From assembly GCF_958295425.1 (NCBI RefSeq), contig NC_081146.1:18609458-18673457 (forward strand): 64,000 nt of DNA, given 5' to 3'. The stretch is from Solea solea (taxonomy: Eukaryota > Chordata > Actinopteri > Pleuronectiformes > Soleidae). Under the pieces are notes generated by a model. That model did no database searches. It was not told the DNA's origin and worked only from the letters and a program-made list of their open reading frames with translations. A program made the translations under genes and the position numbers. Below, piece after piece: positions 56,405 to 64,000 of this stretch (position 1 is its first letter; each line of letters opens with the position of its first letter).

Positions 56405-57814
56405 GGACGGAGATCACTGCATTCCTGTTTGCCAGCAAAGGGTTTGTTTTACTGATTACTCTGGGCTTTTTTGTCCCTTGAAGTGGCAAATTAGGCATTT
56501 TCCAGTTGACCTTTTACACCACAGACCAAGACGACTTCAGCTGGTCACTCGTCTGTACCACGCAAAGAATATTAACTAAATATTTTATTCTGAAAGCGGA
56601 CAGTAACTGAGCATTAACTCATTCTCCTCATCAGTCCAAAAATGCACTGGTTTGGATTTTGTCATGGTTTTACTTTTGTCATGGTTTTACTTACTTTAAC
56701 GTGTCAAAAAGTGAATTGCAGTTGAATAAATGAGCAGTGCAACACAGAAACACGGGGAAAATGCGAGAACTGCAATACGTAATTTGTCACTCAAACGAAA
56801 ACATAGCGGCGCGTGCGGTTTGTGAATGGCTCTTTGGTGTGCAGATATTCTTAAGTATATTGATTCACTTCATAGCACGACATCTTGCGTCTCTGAACGA
56901 CAACTCAACAACGCTGTGTGGCAGGATATTTCCTCTGAAACAAAGTACCAAGACAATGTGCAGAGCTTAATGCAGCCATCTGTTCCTCATGCATCACTTT
57001 TGATAGTTTTTTAATATACAGAGAGAGAGAGAGCGAGTGAGAGAGTCTGACCAATGTGTGCTGGTTGCTGCGGTCTACACTCTGCAGCCGTACACAGAAT
57101 CTGTACAGAATGGATGGATAGGATATTGAGTTAGAATTGGAGAATATTATTGGCTTGAGATACAGAAGTGCTGGACTCTCGGTCTGTCTATTTGTGTACA
57201 TTTGGGAAAGAAAAGAAAGTTGTTGTTTTTTCTCATTTGTTTCTCTCTTACATCTCACTCCTTACTTATTTACATGCAGACGGGAAGATCAGTATATTCT
57301 GCGTTGCCTGTTTGTCAGAACGGCATGACAGTGCTCAGCCATTTTCTCCTCCTATATGTTGAGAAACATCTTTATGCACAAAACTCAACTTTAAAACGAC
57401 CCTGAATGCAGATGGGCGGCCAGGCGGCCAGGCGGTGTTTCATTACCAGACATCTTTCAGGGAGAGAGTGGTGTTTCTCACGAAGATGGAGACCTGAGAT
57501 GGTCCCAACCTCTTTATTCTGCTCTCTGCATCTCTCTCTGGCAGGATCGCACACTGATGGAAAGCCTTGTTGTTTAGTCAGCCATAAAAATTGCTGAGCC
57601 ATACGACTCTCTTACCAGCCGAGTGACGGCCTGTATGAAGAGAGTGTTGTTGATTTTCAAGCAAGTCTGCCTTTCTTATCTATGCTTACTGTTACTACTG
57701 TAGGTGCTCTCCGCAGAAGGAGTTATCTAAGCCTAATATTACTAAAGATAGGAGCACCAATAAGTTTCCATCCTGTAAATACCAACAAATTGCTGAACAT
57801 GCATGTCTGAGCTA

Positions 57815-58075
57815 TAGGGCTTTGGTCCATAAAATGTTGAAAAATGTTTTTTCAAACGTGGAAATGATGACATTCTCATATTTTGTCCACAAACCCAAAG
57901 GATTCAGTTTTTATGATTTCTTTTTTCTTGTATGGAGCAAATAAACCAGGAAATATTCACATTTAAGAAGCTGAAAAAAGAAAAACACCAACTTTGATGA
58001 ATCGATTATCAAAATAGTTGATTCATTTAGTATTAGTTTAATAATTCATTAATGATTCATTCTGATCCATATTCA
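57815..58075 (-). repeat. teleost dispersed repeat, AATCGATTATCAAAATAGTTG family, copy 2
   Basis: TTTTGTCCACAAACCCAAAG, then ATATTCACATTTAAGAAGCT and AATCGATTATCAAAATAGTT are hallmark segments of this fish repeat. It is the same family as 28055-28405 in the opposite orientation. Confidence 0.65.
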
Positions 58076-58867
58076 CTCATAATTTAAACAGTGTGACTGG
58101 TGAAGTAACGGATCACAACGGTTGTTTTTCCACACTTAAAGTTACTTTGTTTATACTTACGAGAATTTTAGTAAATGGTAACGCCTTTTACCAAAACTGC
58201 AATTACAGCATAATTGAGGTCACACTAATGGTAAATCGACATGTAATTTTAGTGCAACAACACGTTGTTGGTCTTGTAACAGGCCCGTTGTAAAAAAAAA
58301 ATCAACATCTGGACAAACTCATAAGGAGGTAAAAACAGGGAGGAGGGGCGGAGGAGGAGGAGGAACACATCAAAACATGGGTCAGGAAGGTTTTAGGATC
58401 GGGAGCCACTTCACATCAATGTGTGTTAGCGGGTTACATTAGCCAGGTACTATATACCTATAAAGATAACTAAGTCCCAGCAGGTCAAACCTATACTAAT
58501 GTGTTTCTTAAATTCACAAAAGCAACACATGATCCTTAATTTGTCCTAATATGAAACCCATTTGTACCCGGTCGGTGATTCGCCACCTCTGTCTTACCTG
58601 AAGTGCTAGTAGTTTGTTTCCATGGTGATGACAGATGGATGTGGCGCTTAATGGAGATGTTACCTCTCCCCCAGAAAATGTTACCATTTCACTTTTCCGC
58701 AAACCGTGTCAAATGTGACTTACGTGCAATCTGTGTCGGGAAAAATAACTTTCTCCTTTCGCAGAGGAAGCAGCAGAAACCTCTTTGATTTAGCACATAT
58801 TAATTAAGGAGCAAAGCATATGCTGACGCATGAACACTGACAACATAGGTTCATTACAGTATATACT

Positions 58868-58911
58868 CTATATATCTATATATCTATATATATATAGATA
58901 TATAGAGATAG
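58868..58911. repeat. AT-rich palindrome (TATATCTA / TAGATATA)
   Basis: CTATATATCTATATA is mirrored by TATATAGATATATAG around a TA centre; it could extrude as a hairpin. Confidence 0.75.
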
Positions 58912-60384
58912 AGATGGGGAGAGAGTCGATCTGTCAGTCATTACAGATGCTCAGTTTCTTAGTACTGCATGGAAACCTGTCAGCTGTTCTCTTAGAATAC
59001 CTTTCATTACAGTACACTGAAAATTCAATTTAGCTGCTTTAATAAACACACTGGGTCAGCGTACGGAGCATCGGTCTGAATGTCTGCAGCGAGAGGCCCA
59101 TTAGCCACTGAAGGCTGATACACTACAGTATTTTTTTTTCTATATGAGGCAGTGGCTCATTGATTTTTTTGCTTTCCATTTTTGATCTTTACCACAGAGG
59201 CCCAGGATACAAAAGCAGAGGTTTACAAGTAAAAATGTTCCAAAGCATCGCATTCTAAGTCCATATGACTCCATAATGTCTTTAGTGGCCTTATAAATGT
59301 TCTTGTCAAAACACATAAACATTTTTTTTAATTGTATTTAAGAACACTGAGCCAATTCATGCCAATTATTACATTAAAAAAATCCATCGAATAATTAATG
59401 TGTCGTTCATAAAGCACATACAATTTTGTATTCATAGCGACATAATGCATTCTTAAAGTAAAGTATATGCTTTGTTTTTCATGTATGTGCATTCACTGCA
59501 TGTGCAGGGAAATAAAGCTCTGCATGCCAGTGGATAGGGGGCAGTAGAAGTACAGCTGCTAAACTCGTCTCCTCGGCATGACGATTGCATGAGCATCAAT
59601 ACTGGGATTTGAGTGAGTGTCCATTGTCCCATCATTATATGTGGAGTTGTGGTTAAAGCAAAAGACAAAAAAAAAAGGGAAAGATTTGGGTCAGCAGTGG
59701 CCTGGAGGTGTGGAGCTGTCACACTGGAGCAGGTCTGCTAGTCGGCTGCATCAATCGAGGAGGCAGCATGCTGCTATCAGGCTTGAGTCGTAGATTACTC
59801 TGTGTGTGTGTGTCTGTCGCCTTCAGCCCAATTTGCTTCTCATCTTTTTATCATTTTTAATTGTTTGGCTGTGTATTTGAAAGGGCAGCATCTGAGTTGG
59901 TGTTATTAGCTTTAGTTATTTTCAGCCTGTTTCTAACTGCATGTAAATGATTTGTAAAGCTTCAGTCATGATACCTTCAGGCAGGGCTGCGCGGAGGCGT
60001 GGCACCATAGCGACGAGGTAGACGCGTCTTTTCCAGCGGAACTATGGAACAAACGTCGGTGTTGCCGAAAAACATTATCCTTTAGTCCGTTTGCAGAGAG
60101 CATAAACAACATATGTTTAAGCTTGAACCTTTTGTTCTATTGATATTGAAGACCTTCTTATTGTTTCTTGTATTGATATTGTATTATTGTCCAGCCCTAC
60201 CCTGTTAGGTAATACACCACAGTTGCTCTTTGATACATCATTTATTTTGGGGGGTTAACATTCTTGCCTAATAAAGTGAGTTGTCAAAGCTTCTTTTTAT
60301 CATCATATCACAGATGGAACCCAGATACTTTTAGCTTCTACTGACTACGTCACGTAAAAAAAAGTGTGCTTATGTATTAAGAGA

Positions 60385-60421
60385 CACACACACACACACG
60401 CACACACACACACACACACAC
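60385..60421 (+). repeat. (CA)n microsatellite
   Basis: CA repeat with one CG interruption. Confidence 0.9.
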
Positions 60422-61311
60422 ATTGATGGCCTGCAATCTCATGCCCAGAGACGGTGACTCATCACCAGACGGCTGAGTGTGACACATCTCAGCCACCAGG
60501 ACCCTTATGCTTTTACCACCTGGAACAGAACCAGGGGACTCGCCCCTGGAGCCCAGCCACCTGTGATACATGGTGACGACCGGCGATGACACAGCCCATA
60601 ACACCCCTCCATCCTAAGTGAACCTAGTCTAGCTCTCTCTCTCCCCCCCTCCTTCCCTTCCCTTGCTGCTTCTGGCATTCTGTCTTGCTTGCGTTGACAG
60701 CTTCTACATTTTTTACCTCTCTGTCCTTTCAGTCTCAACCTCTTCCTCTGTGTGCATGTACACACTTCTTCCTCCTCCTTCTCCTCCTCCTCCCAACCCC
60801 TGAGGTCTTGGCTCAGGCATCAGTAATGGAGTCAAATCGGCTTGGCCAGCTCAAACCCTCCTGTCTGTATGTCCCTGCTTGTGTCGGTTATATTGGGTAA
60901 ATAAATTGGCACAGTGCCCCACTCTCCTAATGAGTACATGGTCACATGACAGGTCTTTTCCTATGCTTAAGTTAAGCAGTTCATGGGATCGATTCCATTA
61001 TCTCCTCCTCCACAAGAGTCAATGGACCCCTTTCTGAAACCTGCTCGGTACGTACCAACTATTTTCATCCCTCCTTTTTTTTTTTAATTCAAAAGCAATT
61101 TCACTCCATGATTGCGCCATAATTGCAGCTTTATTTTTAAATGGAGGTTTGTTTTGACGGAAGAGGAGGCACAATGAGAGTACACAATTTGCTGCAGTGC
61201 AAATGGAAATAAGTAGTTTCTCTTGGAAGAGAAATAGTGGAGACATTGATTTGTTGTATTGCGCTTCTTTATCACATAAATCAAAGGGGAGCTAATGTCG
61301 ATGTTTTTTTT

Positions 61312-61340
61312 CTTTCCTTCTTTCTTTCTTTCTTTCTTTA
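61312..61340 (+). repeat. (TTTC)n microsatellite
   Basis: About seven TTTC units. Confidence 0.88.
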
Positions 61341-62967
61341 AGAGCTTTTTCCCAGAGTTTGGCCGTCTTTTGTTTTTTAACATTACAGACATGAATTTCC
61401 ACGAATTTCAGTAAGACTCAAACCATTATAGTGGTTTGGGAAACACTTTAAATCAATTCTTTGGGAAATGGGGGGGAAAAAAGACACATAAATGGAAAGA
61501 CGTAGTCAACATAGTCAACCACTGCCACTGTCACTTCCTCCCCAGAGAGCAGAACGGGGAGATTTGAAAGGCTTAGTGTGATTGTGGAGGAAACAATTGC
61601 TTTAGGTTTGAAAGCATTCATCAAGCAGAAGGTAATTCTTCAGCCATGGCTACAGCATCTTAATAGGCCTCTTGAAAGTGTCCCTCTGGTTTTTGACACC
61701 AGATGGTACAGTCATTATTAGACTGCACTGACCAAGCTTCTGAATCGGAGCGAGTTGTGTGTCACTTGTACACACCAGCTTTTCACCGACACAGAATAGC
61801 AACGAATCAGGACCGGTTGGCTGAATGATCGTCCAAAGCTTCAGTGCAGCCTCAGCAACAGCTAAAAATAGTATAAAGACGAGAAGTTAGATGCAAATGC
61901 TTTATTTTAGCCTTCTTGTTTCTATTTGTTTCTAAGTGTTTACCGTAACTATGGCACGCACACAAACTCCACCTCTCAGGAAAAGTACCTGTGTTCTATT
62001 TTACCAACAACGTTTTGCTGCTGCACCTTCACAACACTAACCGAACAGTAACCACTACACACATGAGCATTGTCTGTTATAGGCTCTCTTAATTCAGCTT
62101 CTTAAATATGAGTATCCTTAACCTTACCTGCAGGGCAAAGTGTGCATCCATTTTAATCCTCAATAATGCCACTTTATTGGATCTTGGTGTTAGTGTTTTG
62201 GTCAGTGCACGGCGCCCTGGCGGTTTCGTTAAGAAGGTCTTTGTGATACCTTGTTGGAGCAGGTGAAATGAGCACTGCAGGACATGCTTCTAATCTTCAC
62301 CACTGCAGCTTTAATCCACTTTGATCAGGAAAGAGTGGTTTTGTCATCACATGTAAGCAGGAACATGCTGATAGAAAGGTCTGGGAGGACAAGGAGAGGA
62401 AGACGACATTTGACCAGGTGTCCAACATGAATTATACAGTCATCTCCTAATGTTTATTAAAACAGCATCCTGCTGTCCCTCGTAGGACGTCGCTACAGCC
62501 CGTCTATATTATTCACACCGACCTCGGAGATGTGGCACATTTGCTATGCAAGATGACATGGAAAGCCCATCACTCAGCAGACATCAGTCATATGGCCGCA
62601 GGTCATGTATGTATTGGATTTAGCTCAGGATTTAGGATACGTGGTGCATATATGAATGTCAAACCAAATCTGTGTCACAAGTGAAGAGGGGGAAAAAAAA
62701 CAAAACCTGAGAATTCTGGACACTTTCCAACTGCATCGTAAGTAAGGCGGCAAGTGAGCGGAATCTACAACCACTCCAGTGAATGACAAGTGACACTCCC
62801 ATGGTCTCATAATATTTATCTGAAGCTGGACAGCCATCAGTTTAGTGTCATTTATGCCGTGTGTTTTGTCAGTGGCAGCATGTGTAAAGTCTGCAGGGAT
62901 CATAAATAATCAACCACCACAGTAAAACTGGGGAGATGAACGCGCCTCATAACATGACTTATGCATC

Positions 62968-62969
<2 letters not shown>

Positions 62970-62996
<27 letters not shown>
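62970..62996 (+). repeat. (CA)n microsatellite
   Basis: Uninterrupted CA run. Confidence 0.9.
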
Positions 62997-62998
<2 letters not shown>

Positions 62999-63159
62999 AG
63001 TATATGCAGGTGCCATCTGTTCACAAGGAGAAATGATTGATGAGACTGGGTTTCACCTAAAGGGTGAAAGATGTTGTTCATACTTTACGTTCACTGTATG
63101 TGGTATATACGGTGTGGTACAGTATTTATATAAGGAAACATTTGATAGCTAAATGCATG

Positions 63160-63492
63160 CACTGTTGCCAACTCCTCAGTAAGGACAGTCGCTATTGGCT
63201 GTCCTAAAAGTCGCTAAATGACGTCATCGCCTAATTTGCATGTGCGCAGTGACACAGTACAGATATCACATATCCGACATAACACATATGTTATGTCGCT
63301 ACTGTGAGACTGACCGCCTGCGAGTGCTTTGGGGGGGGATCCCGGCAGCACCCACTGCTTGCTGAGCACAGTAACTGCAGAGTGATACGTGCTTTCACAC
63401 GAGAGTCTGCAAACACCACAAAAGTCTCCAATAACACCAGAAAAAGTCGCTAGATTTGTCGCTAGTCGCTTTTCACAAAAAAAAAAAACAGA
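63160..63492. mobile_element. non-autonomous repeat with GTTGCCAACTCC start and AGTCGCTA motifs
   Basis: CACTGTTGCCAACTCCTCAG, AGTCGCTATTGGCTGTCCTA, AAGTCGCTAAATGACGTCAT and, at the other end, AAAAGTCGCTAGATTTGTCG and an A run form a repeat that I have seen in many teleost genomes. Its centre holds a hairpin, CGACATAAC/GTTATGTCG with a six-base loop (about 63276-63299). No ORF is present. The class is unproven. Confidence 0.55.
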
Positions 63493-64000
63493 CTTATTTA
63501 TTTAGCAGAAATAGTTGAAAATGCTGGGGGGGCAGGGGGGGGCGTGAGAGGCAGGGCAGGACAACTCATATAGTGTTTAAACAGATAAATAAATAAAAAT
63601 GATCAGGTTCTCAATAATATTTTAAATGTCAAACTTAAGTTAAAATGTATAGCACCGAGAATTCAGCAGTCTAACTACAACATCAGCTTGTGAATTTGAC
63701 TTGCCAGTTGGCGGAAAAGTAGAATTTTTGCATCTCCTCAGTACCAAAGTTGGAGCTTGCTAAAGTATTCACAGCAAATTTGAACCTTCATTATTTTTAG
63801 TTTAACTTTTAAGAGCTGCACTGACCAAAGTGAACCTGGAGACTTGATCTGACTGAAAACGTGGCTGCCCGCAGGGACACAAGGAAGAAAACTTTTAATA
63901 AAAATGTATTTTATTTGTATTCATTTATTTATTTTTGCCCTTTTTTTATTGAGGTTTAGCAAGAATGTTTTTCTTTCCAAATATGATTTCAATAGAAGTG
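63493..64000 (+). other. window end, no feature seen
   Basis: AT-rich sequence with short G runs near 63524-63542 and (AAAT)n traces. No exon is recognisable. Confidence 0.5.

Larger units (their letters stand above)
58076..63159 (+). other. intronic or intergenic sequence, no genes seen
   Basis: Unique sequence with simple repeats only, including poly-T at 59131 and 61075. Short ORFs here have no recognisable domain. Balanced unique stretches such as 59.5-59.9 kb and 62.1-62.9 kb might be conserved elements, but this cannot be judged here. Confidence 0.4.

Overview
The window is nuclear DNA from a vertebrate, almost certainly a teleost fish. The evidence is spliced genes with GT/AG introns, a 3' end recognisable as zfpm2 (FOG-2), long dinucleotide repeats, and several dispersed repeat families typical of fish genomes. 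There is no bacterial or viral gene organisation. Nearly every long ORF is chance or repeat-driven; the largest ones, at about 43.2-43.8 kb, are translations of a perfect (GT)n repeat.

Layout. (1) 1-297, plus strand: last coding part of zfpm2, including its terminal CCHC zinc finger, followed by its 3' UTR. (2) 2032-19418, minus strand, convergent with zfpm2: an alpha/beta-hydrolase-fold membrane protein that I could reconstruct completely from the sequence as 11 coding exons and 382 codons, all with consistent splice phases. Its nucleophile elbow reads G-S-E-L-G where the usual pattern is G-x-S-x-G, so the catalytic serine position holds glutamate. One intron of this gene is 8.7 kb long. (3) About 19.6-25.55 kb: gene-free and rich in repeats, including a minisatellite inside inverted terminal repeats. 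(4) About 25.63-25.94 kb: a CpG-rich promoter and a probable non-coding first exon of a plus-strand gene. (5) 36556-36643: a probable downstream exon of that gene carrying an ATG in good context. Known vertebrate gene order (ZFPM2 followed by OXR1 on the same strand) makes oxr1 the leading candidate, but too little coding sequence is present to prove it. (6) 36.6-64 kb: no recognisable coding exon; it reads as a very long first intron with simple repeats and several non-autonomous DNA transposon copies.

No operon-like or defence-like system is visible. The most notable items are the hydrolase with the substituted nucleophile, the foldback minisatellite element at 24.8-25.4 kb, and the two orphan 5' exons of the plus-strand gene.
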